Source: an uncultured Acetatifactor sp. (GTDB taxonomy: Bacteria > Bacillota > Clostridia > Lachnospirales > Lachnospiraceae). Taken from it: a DNA stretch of 64,000 nt. The notes under the pieces were generated by a model. That model was not told where the DNA came from, did no database searches, and saw only the letters and a list, made by a program, of their open reading frames with translations. Location of the stretch: the NCBI GenBank assembly GCA_947581865.1, contig CANPWA010000017.1, positions 1 through 64,000 on the forward strand. Direction: 5' to 3'. The position numbers and the translations under genes are program-made. Positions 16,120 through 24,950 of this stretch are shown in pieces; position 1 is the stretch's first letter; the number at the start of each line of letters is the position of its first letter.

Positions 16120-16844
16120 ATCTGTATGACCGGGCCATTGCCCGATGCGCGTCCATGATCGGCGATTTCCCCACGGTCCGTTATCCGGTCAGGGAAGGGG
16201 AGCCTCTGTGGGAACAGGAAACGGAGGAACGCATCCTTTTTCGGAAAGATATGGTCTATGAGCTGGGAGGAGGCGGCTTATCGGCTGTGAGCGGCGTGGC
16301 GTTTACCTCGGATGAGACGGTGAAGGATGAGGTCATCGTCTGCGGCCCGGATCTGCCCGCGCTGAGAGAGGACAGCCCCTACGCCAGGCTGACGGTCCTT
16401 CGGGTGGACGATGCCTCCTGGGCGGATAACGGGCAGGCGTACCGGGTGATGAGCCGTCTGGAACACACCAGATACCATGTCCGTCCCCGGGGGTTCATGA
16501 TGCGCATTTCCGCCTCGGCGCACCGGGAGCCGGTGCGTGTGGGCAGAGCCCAGCTGGATGAGGGGCTTGACTTTGAAAAAGTGGGAAAGCTTCTGATCGC
16601 CGCATACCATGAGCATCCGGAGGTCCTCGGCGCGCGCATTTATTTTATCACGGAAAAAAATTTCCCCTTCGATGTCTTTGGGGAAGAGATCAAAAAAATG
16701 GGCTCCATTACGGAGTCCATGAATGAAATCTTTCAGAATCTGATCATGGACTGCGCCGCCTGCAGGCTGAAGCCTGTCTGCGACGAAGTAGAAGGGCTGA
16801 GGGAGCTGCATTTCTCCCGCCAGCCCAAAAAGCCGTCACTGTAA
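16116..16844 (+). CDS. Acetyl-CoA synthase (AcsB/CdhC) central-domain-like protein
   Basis: A 242-aa protein that by eye aligns to the central domain of acetyl-CoA synthase: FRKDMVYELGGG, VIVCGPDLP, a long middle region, then an IYFITE segment resembling the Acs segment before its metal-cluster cysteines. It ends with Cys213-x2-Cys216-x5-Cys222, reminiscent of the first A-cluster cysteines, but it stops there and lacks the C-terminal domain with the nickel-binding Cys-Gly-Cys. It cannot be a full acetyl-CoA synthase. Linked CooC suggests a metal-handling or electron-transfer role. Its start is coupled to the upstream stop. Its 3-prime end overlaps the opposing flagellin gene by 9 bases. Confidence 0.7.
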   Translation: MNLYDRAIARCASMIGDFPTVRYPVREGEPLWEQETEERILFRKDMVYELGGGGLSAVSGVAFTSDETVKDEVIVCGPDLPALREDSPYARLTVLRVDDASWADNGQAYRVMSRLEHTRYHVRPRGFMMRISASAHREPVRVGRAQLDEGLDFEKVGKLLIAAYHEHPEVLGARIYFITEKNFPFDVFGEEIKKMGSITESMNEIFQNLIMDCAACRLKPVCDEVEGLRELHFSRQPKKPSL

Positions 16845-18842
16845 GAGCGCCAGAACCGACGCGGGCTGTTGGTTGGCCTGTGCCATCATGGCGGTTCCCG
16901 CCTGGAGCAGGATCTGATAATTGGAATAGGAGACCATAGCGCCGGCCATATCCGTATCCCGGATGGCAGACTCGGCAGCCTGGGTGTTTTCTTCCGTGTT
17001 CTTATCCGTATTGTATGCGTGTTCCAGCCGATTCTGGTAGGCGCCGAAATCAGCGCGCTGTCCGTTGACGATTTTCATGGCACCCTTTATGGTATCGATA
17101 GCGTTAAGCGCGGACTGCGGGGTCCGGGTGTTTGTGCCGGATATTCCGAGTTCCAGGGTGCTCAGACTGTCATAAATAATGGGAATATGCTGTCCTGCTT
17201 CGGAACCTGCCTGGATATCAATGGTGCAGGTACCGCCGTAGACAGGTACATCAATGCTGTAGTTATTCGCGGATGCCCGATAAGTGTAATTGCTGTCATT
17301 CCCCGAGGAAGTGGTATAAAAGTCAAGGACGGTATTGGGACTCAATGCGTCATTGATCTTTTTCAAAACCGTCTCCTCGGTGTCGCCGGAATCCACCCGG
17401 ATCCTCAGGGTAAAACTTCCCACGTTTTTGGAGGACGTATTGGCGTAATTGAAGCTGTTGTCGGCGGTCAGATTGAAAGACAGCTCAATATACCCGCCGT
17501 TGTCGCAGTCGCCTCCGTTGGTCTTGGTGAGCAGCCCGGGCGTGGAAGTGCCCTTATCCCCGGTCAGGGCAGCCATAACGGAGCCGAGAGTCCCGGATCC
17601 GTGCTCGCTGCTGGAATGCGTGATGTAACTCTTTTGCCGGTGCTGTACCCCTTTGGAGTCTGTCCATTTATCCCAGCGCCACCAGTGACCCTCGTCGTCA
17701 TCCGCCGTATCGGAGGGCGCATAATAGCTCACGGATCTGGAGGAAGCCTTCACCCGTCCGATCCCTTCCATATCAAAAGAAAATTCCCATCCGTCGCTGC
17801 TGTTCTGCGCGTCTGCCACCGTGGAGGCGGAGGGAAGACTGCTTAAATTCCCGTTTTTATCGGATGCCTCCAGAAAGACATCGTCGGCGGCGTCAAAATC
17901 ATGTCCTGAAGCGCCGTCGCGCTGGGAGGCATAGGCCGCGCCGTAGCTGAGAGACACGGATTCCACATACACGCCGGAGTAGCTCTTGGATTTCCCGGCG
18001 TTGTCCTCAAATCTGCCGCTCATGGATGCGGAGGTGGAAGCGGACATATGTACGCCGTTGACGGCCTGGATGATGTCGTCGACAGTCGCGGTCTCCTGGG
18101 GCTGGAAGGAAACCTTGTTGTGGAACACGGGATTGCCGTTTTTGTCATACAACGGGTTGCCCGCATCCGGGGATCCGAAGTAATCGCTCATCTCAAAGCT
18201 GTAGTTATTTGCCTTCAGGGTGTCCCAGTCAACGGGTTCGGTCTGATAGAGTTTGCCGTCATATCCGGTCCACGATACAGAGACGCCGCCCGCGTCGGCG
18301 TTTATGGTATAGCTGCCGTAAGCCAGCACGCCGCAGTTGGCGTTGGTGACATCGTTGCGGCTGGAGGAGCTTCCGACAAAGGTGACGGCCTGTTCTTTGC
18401 GGGTGCCGATCTGTACCTTGACTGTGGGCTCCCAGATCAGTCTTTCATTAAAGGAAGTAGTGTCAAAAACACGGTCCAGTTCACTTTTGAGTTCCTGGAC
18501 CTCACTGTCAATGTATTCTCTGTCCTCATCGCTGCAGGTGCCGTTTGCGGCTTTGACTGCCAGTTCGTTTATGCGCTGAAGGATGTCGTCAACTTCGTTC
18601 AGCGCTCCTTCTGCAGTCTGTACATAACCTACACCTTCCTGGATATTTTCGGCCGCCTGATGGAGTCCCCGGATCTGCCGGCGCATTTTTTCCGAGATGG
18701 CAAGCCCTGCCGCGTCGTCTGCGGCCCGGTTGATCCGGTAGCCTGAGGACAGTTTTTCGGTCTGTTTTTCGTTTTTTTTCCGGTTAATATTGAATTGTCT
18801 GTCGGCATTCCATGCCAGAATATTATGTTGAACGGATAGCAT
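16836..18842 (-). CDS. Flagellin with very long variable region
   Basis: A 668-aa flagellin, the filament subunit exported through the flagellar apparatus. The conserved N-terminal coiled-coil domain (about 1-140, with KLSSGYRINRAADDAAGLAISEKM-type signature) and C-terminal domain (about 575-668, ending in MAQANQQPASVLALLQ) are complete. The ~430-residue middle is surface-exposed D2/D3-like sequence, unusually long for Clostridia (many are 270-400 aa). No other flagellar structural gene is adjacent. CAGGAG precedes ATG at 18842, and a sigma-28-like -10 lies 57 bases upstream. Confidence 0.93.
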   Translation of the reverse strand: MLSVQHNILAWNADRQFNINRKKNEKQTEKLSSGYRINRAADDAAGLAISEKMRRQIRGLHQAAENIQEGVGYVQTAEGALNEVDDILQRINELAVKAANGTCSDEDREYIDSEVQELKSELDRVFDTTSFNERLIWEPTVKVQIGTRKEQAVTFVGSSSSRNDVTNANCGVLAYGSYTINADAGGVSVSWTGYDGKLYQTEPVDWDTLKANNYSFEMSDYFGSPDAGNPLYDKNGNPVFHNKVSFQPQETATVDDIIQAVNGVHMSASTSASMSGRFEDNAGKSKSYSGVYVESVSLSYGAAYASQRDGASGHDFDAADDVFLEASDKNGNLSSLPSASTVADAQNSSDGWEFSFDMEGIGRVKASSRSVSYYAPSDTADDDEGHWWRWDKWTDSKGVQHRQKSYITHSSSEHGSGTLGSVMAALTGDKGTSTPGLLTKTNGGDCDNGGYIELSFNLTADNSFNYANTSSKNVGSFTLRIRVDSGDTEETVLKKINDALSPNTVLDFYTTSSGNDSNYTYRASANNYSIDVPVYGGTCTIDIQAGSEAGQHIPIIYDSLSTLELGISGTNTRTPQSALNAIDTIKGAMKIVNGQRADFGAYQNRLEHAYNTDKNTEENTQAAESAIRDTDMAGAMVSYSNYQILLQAGTAMMAQANQQPASVLALLQ

Positions 18843-18898
18843 CGCGATACTCCTGATCCTGTCTCAAAAGAATGTGGACAAAGCCGTTAATATTTTAT

Positions 18899-18906
18899 AT
18901 ATCGGC
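18899..18906 (-). promoter_or_regulatory. Sigma-28-like -10 element of flagellin
   Basis: On the minus strand the sequence reads GCCGATAT, identical to the SigD/sigma-28 -10 consensus, 57 bases before the flagellin start. The -35 TAAA is not present at 15 bases upstream (CATG is there instead), so the promoter is only half-matched. Confidence 0.55.
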
Positions 18907-18937
18907 TTCATAACCCAAAAACATGAGAGAGTGATAC

Positions 18938-18966
18938 GCATAATCCGTATCTTTTTCCACATACTA
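18938..18966 (+). promoter_or_regulatory. Putative SigG/SigF promoter of spoVT
   Basis: GCATAA (18938-18943), a 16-base gap and CATACTA (18960-18966) fit forespore sigma-factor promoters. In Bacillus subtilis spoVT is SigG-transcribed, so position and gene identity agree. Confidence 0.55.
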
Positions 18967-19023
18967 ACTCCACACTTAAGATTTGGAAATGCAAATCTGA
19001 AAAATATCTTTATGGAGGGAACA

Positions 19024-19572
19024 ATGGTGAAAGCAACAGGGATTGTAAGACGTATAGATGATCTGGGACGGATCGTAATTCCGAAGGAGATCCGCCGTAC
19101 CCTGCATATCCGGGAATCGGACCCGCTGGAGATTTACACGGACAGGGAGGGTCAGATCATTTTAAAAAAATATTCTCCCATCGGCGAGATGACCACCTTT
19201 GCGAGACAGTATGCGGAAAGCCTGGCACAGGTTTCCGGGCATGCTGCCGTGATCGCGGACAGGGACCAGTTCATCGCGGCCGCGGGGGGATACAAACAGC
19301 TGGTCAACAAGGCGGTGAGCAAACAGCTGGAGGAGAAGATCAACAATCGAGAGACCTTTCTTGCGGCAAGGGGAGACAGAAATTTTATCCCGGTCTGTGA
19401 GGACGGGGAAAACGATTATCAGCATCAGGCCGTGGCGCCCATCATCTGTGAAGGAGATATCATCGGGAGCGTGGTGCTGCTTGACAATGACAACCGCAGC
19501 AGGATGGGAGAAGTGGAACAGAAACTGATCCTGTCCGCGGCAGGATTTCTCGGAAGACAGATGGAACAGTAG
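19024..19572 (+). CDS. spoVT: Stage V sporulation protein T
   Basis: A 182-aa regulator of forespore gene expression. The N-terminal AbrB swapped-hairpin DNA-binding domain (about 1-50: VRRIDDLGRIVIPKEIRRTL) is followed by a GAF-like domain (about 60-178), the standard SpoVT architecture and length. GGAGGG lies 4-5 bases before ATG 19024; the frame is open upstream, but that part covers the promoter. It stands alone, with a terminator directly after it. Confidence 0.95.
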   Translation: MVKATGIVRRIDDLGRIVIPKEIRRTLHIRESDPLEIYTDREGQIILKKYSPIGEMTTFARQYAESLAQVSGHAAVIADRDQFIAAAGGYKQLVNKAVSKQLEEKINNRETFLAARGDRNFIPVCEDGENDYQHQAVAPIICEGDIIGSVVLLDNDNRSRMGEVEQKLILSAAGFLGRQMEQ

Positions 19573-19599
19573 GGGGAGCTTAGCTCTCCCTTTTGTTTT
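19572..19599 (+). terminator. Terminator after spoVT
   Basis: An 8-bp stem (GGGGGAGC with GCTCTCCC, one G-U pair), a 3-base loop and TTTTGTTTT immediately follow the stop codon. Confidence 0.85.
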
Positions 19600-19603
19600 A
19601 AAA

Positions 19604-19633
19604 TTGGTAAAATTGAGCGATCTGTGCTACAAT
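19604..19633 (+). promoter_or_regulatory. Putative promoter of phosphoesterase gene
   Basis: TTGGTA (19604-19609), an 18-base spacer and TACAAT (19628-19633) lie about 58 bases upstream of the GTG start. Confidence 0.5.
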
Positions 19634-19691
19634 AGAGACGATCCATAACAGCAATGCCCATTATGTCCGGCACAGGAAAGGCGGCGGTAAG

Positions 19692-20390
19692 GTGATATAT
19701 ATAACAGGCGACACCCATGGAGATTTCAGGCGCATAGAAGCATTCTGCAGCAGAGTGCAGACAAAACGCGACGATATCCTGATCATACTCGGCGATGCGG
19801 GAATCAATTATAGCGGTCCCCGGTATGACAGACTGAGAAAAAAGTTTTTGGAAAGCCTTCCTGTCACCATATTTGCCATTCATGGGAACCATGAGCAGAG
19901 ACCTTATACCATTGACTCTTACAAGGAGAAGATGTGGAAGAACGGTGTGGTTTATTATGAGGAGGAATTTCCGCACATTCTGTTTGCCAGGGACGGTGAA
20001 ATATTTGATCTCAATGGTCTGCGCACCATTGTGATAGGCGGAGCCTATAGTATTGACAAGGAATTCAGGATTGCCTATGGATACGGATGGTGGGAGGATG
20101 AGCAGCCCTCCGATGAGATCAAAGAGTATGTAGAGCGACAGCTGGCAGCAGCTGGCTGGGAGACCGATGTCGTCCTCAGCCATACGGTCCCGTTGAAGTA
20201 TGAACCTGTGGAGGTCTTTTTGGAAGGCGTGGATCAGAGTAAAGTAGATAAGTCAACCGAAATCTGGCTGAACCGGATAGAAGATCGGCTGACTTATCGA
20301 AAATGGTATTGTGGTCATTATCATACGACGAAGAAAATAGACCGGCTTGAACTCCTGTTTGAAAATGTTGAGGAGTTTATGCGGGGATAA
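19692..20390 (+). CDS. Calcineurin-like metallophosphoesterase
   Basis: A 232-aa cytosolic phosphoesterase with all metal-binding motifs: GDTHGD (6-11), LGDAGIN, GNHEQRP, SHT and GHYHTTK. The physiological substrate cannot be told from sequence. GTG 19692 is the start, with a purine-rich stretch upstream. It converges with pncB, leaving an 8-base gap. Confidence 0.85.
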   Translation: MIYITGDTHGDFRRIEAFCSRVQTKRDDILIILGDAGINYSGPRYDRLRKKFLESLPVTIFAIHGNHEQRPYTIDSYKEKMWKNGVVYYEEEFPHILFARDGEIFDLNGLRTIVIGGAYSIDKEFRIAYGYGWWEDEQPSDEIKEYVERQLAAAGWETDVVLSHTVPLKYEPVEVFLEGVDQSKVDKSTEIWLNRIEDRLTYRKWYCGHYHTTKKIDRLELLFENVEEFMRG

Positions 20391-20398
20391 AATCTGCC

Positions 20399-21853
20399 CT
20401 ATCTTTCTCCCATCTGATCCAGCAGGGCAAGCTTGACATCGTACAGCTTTGCGGACAGATCCACATACACCTTGTGGGGATTGACCAGACGTCTTGTCTC
20501 ATCCCACAGGGTGTTTAATTCTTTCTGGCAGTAGGCGCGGATATCCATGACTTTCGGGGAAGTGTAAATGCACTCGCCCTTTTCAAAAATATGCTCCATG
20601 ATCGGGCGCATCCGGTAGGTGCCGCCCTTTAATTTTGTTTTTTTCCAGGGTTCCTGAGGATCAAAGAGCAGAAGGTCATCCTCCTCCTTATAAACCTCGT
20701 CCACCAGGCAGATCAGATCTGCTTTGACCTTGCCGGATTCTTTTTCATAGATTCGGTAGATCATTTTATTGCCGGGATTGGTGACCTTTTCGCTGTTTTC
20801 GGAGAGCTTGATCTTGGGAATGAACACTCCGTTTTCATCCTGGATGGCGGCGAGCTTGTACACCCCGCCGAAGGAAGGATTGTCCTTGGAGGTGATCAGG
20901 TTGGTGCCCACGCCCCAGGAAGTGATGGTGGCGCCCTGCACCTTCAGGCTGTCGATCAGAAATTCATCCAGATCGTTGGAGGCAGAGATCACCGCGTCGG
21001 TAAAGCCCGCTTCGTCCAGCATTTTACGCGCTTTTTTGGAAAGGTACGCCAGGTCGCCGCTGTCTAAGCGGATTCCGTAGAAGGTCAGGGGAATCCCCGC
21101 CTCGCGCATCTCGGTAAAGACTCTGATGGCGTTGGGAACGCCGGACTTTAAGGTGTCATAGGTGTCCACCAGAAGAATACAGGCGCCGGGGTACATGTCC
21201 GCGTAGGTTTTGAAAGCCGTGTATTCGTCCGGGAAACTCATGATCCAGCTGTGGGCATGGGTGCCCTTGACGGGTACATCGAAGAGCTGGCCGGCGAGCA
21301 CATTGCTGGTGCCGATGCAGCCGCCGATCATTGCGGCTCTCGCGCCATAGGTGCCCGCGTCGGGTCCCTGCGCACGGCGCAGACCAAATTCCATGATGCC
21401 GTCCCCGCGGGCGGCGAAGCATACCCGGGAAGCCTTGGTGGCGATCAGGCTCTGGTGGTTTATGATATTCAGGATGGCGGTTTCCACAAGCTGCGCCTCC
21501 ATGATGGGGGCGATGACTTTGATCATGGGCTCCCTGGGAAACATTACCGTACCCTCCGGGATCGCGTAGATGTCTCCGGAGAATCGGAAGCTCTTCAGAT
21601 AGTCCAGAAAATCTTTGTCAAAGATACCCAGGGAGGCAAGATAGCGGATGTCCTCTTCCTCAAAGCGAAGCCCCTTAATGTATTGTATGACTTGTTCCAG
21701 CCCCGCGCAGATGGCATACCCGCCGTCACTGGGGTTGTTCCGGTAGAAGGCATCGAAAATTACGGTTTCGTTCCTGTCTTTGTTCTTGAAATATCCCTGC
21801 ATCATAGTCAGTTCATACAGATCGGTCAGCAAAGTAAGATTTTGTCTGTCCAT
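20399..21853 (-). CDS. pncB: Nicotinate phosphoribosyltransferase
   Basis: A 484-aa NAD-salvage enzyme that joins nicotinate to PRPP to give nicotinate mononucleotide. Motifs include LLTDLYELTMMQGYF at the N-terminus, FGLRRAQGPDAGTYGARAA mid-protein and the phosphate-binding IRLDSGDLAYLSKK. ATG 21853 was chosen over 21895 because GAGGAG precedes it and family members begin here. It follows the membrane GGDEF gene by 45 bases on the same strand and is probably cotranscribed with it. Confidence 0.95.
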   Translation of the reverse strand: MDRQNLTLLTDLYELTMMQGYFKNKDRNETVIFDAFYRNNPSDGGYAICAGLEQVIQYIKGLRFEEEDIRYLASLGIFDKDFLDYLKSFRFSGDIYAIPEGTVMFPREPMIKVIAPIMEAQLVETAILNIINHQSLIATKASRVCFAARGDGIMEFGLRRAQGPDAGTYGARAAMIGGCIGTSNVLAGQLFDVPVKGTHAHSWIMSFPDEYTAFKTYADMYPGACILLVDTYDTLKSGVPNAIRVFTEMREAGIPLTFYGIRLDSGDLAYLSKKARKMLDEAGFTDAVISASNDLDEFLIDSLKVQGATITSWGVGTNLITSKDNPSFGGVYKLAAIQDENGVFIPKIKLSENSEKVTNPGNKMIYRIYEKESGKVKADLICLVDEVYKEEDDLLLFDPQEPWKKTKLKGGTYRMRPIMEHIFEKGECIYTSPKVMDIRAYCQKELNTLWDETRRLVNPHKVYVDLSAKLYDVKLALLDQMGER

Positions 21854-21898
21854 AGTCTCCTCATTTCCGCTTCCCGCAGGGGGATAAGCTGTCATAAA

Positions 21899-23191
21899 TT
21901 ATTCCTTGGGCTCTTCCCAGACAATGCAGTCTCTGCCGCATTGTTTTCCCCGGTAAAGTTTATTGTCCGCATCCCGGAGAAGAGTGGTGATGTCGGTGGT
22001 AGTGCCGGCAGTGAGACCGAAAGTCATGGTGATCTTTATCGTGTGGTCATCGTATTGATTTTCCATGGAACGGATATCATCCGCAAGTTTTTTTAATATG
22101 TCGTATGCTTCCGCTATGTCCGCATGGTCAAACACCAACAGAAATTCTTCGCCTCCCCACCGTGCTGCAAATCCGTTGGGGAGCATGTATTCCTTCAGCT
22201 TTGCGGCGACATTTTTCAGGATCAGGTCTCCACAGGCATGTCCATAAGAATCATTGACCCTTTTAAAGAAATCGATATCACTGATCGCCAGGCAGAAGGG
22301 AGTGTTCTTGGTCTTGTGTTTTTGTATGATCTGTTTGAGTTTGCGATCGGCGGAGCGTCGGTTGAACAATTCGGTCAGTGCGTCCTGCTCTACGAGAATC
22401 CTCAGGGAATTCTGCATGGAGACGGCAGAGCGTCCGATATCACCAAATTCGTCGTTGCGCTTTGTCACCGCAGGATTGAGTTCTGCGGTCAGATTGCCGG
22501 TTGCCACATCCGACAGGAAAGCCCGTATATAATGCAGATCCCCGCCCAGACGTTTCGCATAAAAAAACAGAAACAGTGAAATGATCACCATGGTGATAAG
22601 GGTGGTAACGATCAGCGGGTACAGCGATTTCTGCACCGCGTCGTCCACGTCGGCGACAGGTTTCCCCACAAACAGCATTCCCACAACCGTTCCGTCGGAA
22701 TTGTGCAAGGGTATATAATAGGAAAAATAGCCGGAACCGTTGATCAGGATATTTTTGTAAAAGGTTTCTTTCTGATCCTGCAGGACGTCAGTGATGACTT
22801 GTTGGGATGCGCCGGTACCGACGATCCTTTCGCCGTCCTTATTGCGGATCGTGGTCCAGATTCTAGTATCGGCATAGAACAGGGTAATTTCCAGTTCCGT
22901 GTCCCTTTGTACCATATCGATCAGATGGTAGTCGCCGGTAATGTCCGTATCTCCCTTGTACAGTCTCAGTGCGGTATCTCCCACAAGTTCATAATCGCCC
23001 GGATATGCAACATCTATCAGGGTTCTCATGTTGTATGCCACATATCTTAGTTCCTGCTTCACCTCATTGTACATTGTGCTTGAAAACCATTGATAGCTCA
23101 GCAGCAGGGTGATGCCTCCGAAGATTAAAAGAGGTATGACATTGATGATCAGGAGTACCTGCTCAATTTTGCCTTTGTTTTTTGAACGCAT
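21899..23191 (-). CDS. Membrane diguanylate cyclase (Cache-HAMP-GGDEF)
   Basis: A 430-aa protein: membrane helix about 12-30, extracytoplasmic Cache-like sensor about 35-180 (with the DVLQDQKETFYKNIL and FVGKPVADVD segments of single-Cache sensors), second helix about 185-210, HAMP about 210-265, then GGDEF (about 265-425) with the active variant WGGEEFLL. It would make c-di-GMP in response to an external small molecule. GGAGGG precedes ATG 23191. It is the second cyclase in the window; no EAL or HD-GYP phosphodiesterase is seen. Confidence 0.92.
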   Translation of the reverse strand: MRSKNKGKIEQVLLIINVIPLLIFGGITLLLSYQWFSSTMYNEVKQELRYVAYNMRTLIDVAYPGDYELVGDTALRLYKGDTDITGDYHLIDMVQRDTELEITLFYADTRIWTTIRNKDGERIVGTGASQQVITDVLQDQKETFYKNILINGSGYFSYYIPLHNSDGTVVGMLFVGKPVADVDDAVQKSLYPLIVTTLITMVIISLFLFFYAKRLGGDLHYIRAFLSDVATGNLTAELNPAVTKRNDEFGDIGRSAVSMQNSLRILVEQDALTELFNRRSADRKLKQIIQKHKTKNTPFCLAISDIDFFKRVNDSYGHACGDLILKNVAAKLKEYMLPNGFAARWGGEEFLLVFDHADIAEAYDILKKLADDIRSMENQYDDHTIKITMTFGLTAGTTTDITTLLRDADNKLYRGKQCGRDCIVWEEPKE

Positions 23192-23263
23192 CGCAAATCC
23201 CCTCCATATACTTTTTTATTATACGCAAATGGCAGAGAAATGCAAGAAATCCTAAAATATTTC

Positions 23264-23292
23264 TTGACATAATATGGGTAAACTGCTAGATT
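23264..23292 (+). promoter_or_regulatory. SigA promoter of large lipoprotein
   Basis: TTGACA (23264-23269), a 17-base spacer and TAGATT (23287-23292) lie about 50 bases before the TTG start. Confidence 0.7.
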
Positions 23293-23341
23293 ATATTTAT
23301 ATTTGTAACATTTTATCTGACAAAAGAGGGAGGATTGGTTT

Positions 23342-24646
23342 TTGATAAAAAGATTCGCTATTGTAATTGTCGCATTGGCATCTTCGATTTCCATGTCGGC
23401 ATGTGTACCCCAGATGTTGATGGAAAGGCTGGCAGATGGAAAACAAAAAGAATCGTCTTTGGAGGAATCCGTAGATGTGGCTGCGGAGGTTTCCGAGGAG
23501 GGTACCAGTGAGGAGAGTTCGGAGGAAACCAATGTGTTTGTAAGTTCCGGTCTGCATTTTGGCAGTGGGTTTGATGCGGATGAGATGGATTATCAGTATC
23601 TTTACGCTGAGACCCTGATGAGCGACTCCAAGGAAAATCCCGAGACCGGAAAGATGGAGAGTGCAAATCTCAGCATCGCGCTGCCTCAGGGAGATTATAA
23701 CACGGTCAACCGTGATTATGGACGCGGTTCAAAACTGGGCGTTGAAGTGTATGTGACCATGGATCCCTTCCTGCAGTACAAATATGAAGACTACACCCTG
23801 AGGGAGAATCTTGACGACTTTTTGAGCCGCCAGTATGATGCGTTCATTTCCGTGGATTATAAAGATCTCTCGATCACGGATGCCGAGGGCGACGAGAGTA
23901 TGGCTTCTGCTTCCGTTGAGTATATCAGATATAATAAATATGATGATGATTACAGTGTAGTTCAGGAAGTATGGCAGCTTTATGATCTGGGGTATGAAAA
24001 ACCGGTTATGGTGTCCGTCTCTGTCAACGGAGAAGAGACTACGGGAAAGACACCGGAGCTTTTGAAAGAGATCAATGATTTTTACAATATGGACCTCCAG
24101 TGGGATGCGGATGCCATGGAGCAGAAGAAGGAGGCATTTCTGAGCAGCAACAACGGGGATGTCCTTCAGGTTTCTAACGGATGGATGATCTTTGAGCTTC
24201 CCAAGGGATGGTCTGAGGACTGGAAAAACAACAGCGATTATATGAGCGATATGTACGCTCCGGATGGCGACGGCTATGGAAACGCCTGTTATATCACTGT
24301 TGGCAGGGAATTCCAGGATTACAGCAACAAGATAGATATTTCAGCCCTGGTCGAAGATGAGAAAAATCTTCAGGCTTTGAAGGATGCCATGGCAGAAGCT
24401 GCCGATCTGGATGCTGAGGATATTACCGTCTCCAATTATGGCATGACTGTTTTGGGCGAGGCGGTCGAGTTGACCTACACGATATCGGTGGGCGACATTT
24501 CTTATGAGCAGCACCGTTGGATGATGTCTGATAACAGATATATTTATCAGGTGGTTGCCGCACAGGTCAACGGTACGAAGGAGGATGCGATAAGTGTTGC
24601 TCAAAAGATTCTCTCTGAGGGCAAAGTGAAGGGTTCTGACATGTAA
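23342..24646 (+). CDS. Uncharacterised surface lipoprotein, 434 aa
   Basis: The signal peptide has lipobox SMSAC (Cys about 21), followed by an acidic Ser/Glu-rich linker (about 40-65). Two similar-looking alpha/beta modules follow; the second (about 275-425, starting NGWMIFELPKGW) resembles PsbP/DUF1795-type domains, but I cannot confirm it. TTG 23342 is used, with GGAGGA 7 bases upstream. It is monocistronic, with its own promoter and the ileS leader downstream. Confidence 0.8.
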   Translation: MIKRFAIVIVALASSISMSACVPQMLMERLADGKQKESSLEESVDVAAEVSEEGTSEESSEETNVFVSSGLHFGSGFDADEMDYQYLYAETLMSDSKENPETGKMESANLSIALPQGDYNTVNRDYGRGSKLGVEVYVTMDPFLQYKYEDYTLRENLDDFLSRQYDAFISVDYKDLSITDAEGDESMASASVEYIRYNKYDDDYSVVQEVWQLYDLGYEKPVMVSVSVNGEETTGKTPELLKEINDFYNMDLQWDADAMEQKKEAFLSSNNGDVLQVSNGWMIFELPKGWSEDWKNNSDYMSDMYAPDGDGYGNACYITVGREFQDYSNKIDISALVEDEKNLQALKDAMAEAADLDAEDITVSNYGMTVLGEAVELTYTISVGDISYEQHRWMMSDNRYIYQVVAAQVNGTKEDAISVAQKILSEGKVKGSDM

Positions 24647-24659
24647 ACAGATAATTTAA

Positions 24660-24925
24660 TAAGGAAATGATCAAATGCTATGACGGAGAAAGTAGCTGTC
24701 TGTGGAAAGGCAAAGCGAGCCGGTGACGGTGGGAGACCGGTGCGAGTAAGGGACAGTGAAAATCACTTCTGAGCAGTCTGTGCGAAAATTCAGTAGCGCT
24801 GAACGGTAATCCGCCGTTATCGGAATCATATCACTCCCTTGTGGGAAGTATGTTGTAAGAGGTGGTTTGCGAAGTGTCTGGGCTTCGTCCTGTTGCGGGA
24901 CGGAGCCTGTTTCATTATCTAATAA
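24660..24925 (+). promoter_or_regulatory. T-box riboswitch leader of ileS
   Basis: The ~270-base leader has the T-box plan. Complex stem I includes a candidate Ile specifier ATC at 24762-24764, and a divergent T-box core GAGGTGGTTTGCG lies at about 24859-24871. A terminator stem follows (24881-24890 with 24898-24907), with a short T-rich tail. Uncharged tRNA-Ile would pair with the T-box bulge and allow readthrough into ileS. The core departs from the usual GGGTGGTACCGCG, and the specifier call is tentative. Confidence 0.8.
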
Positions 24926-24950
24926 GTCATTTATAGGAAAGGAGTTACCA

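Noticed and set aside
16116..16844. Functional acetyl-CoA synthase
   Set aside because: It is about one third of the normal length and lacks the C-terminal nickel-binding Cys-Gly-Cys domain and the N-terminal CODH-contact domain.
16836..18842. Open frames on the plus strand across the flagellin gene (for example 16869-17846)
   Set aside because: They lie opposite a clear flagellin and show no recognisable domains.
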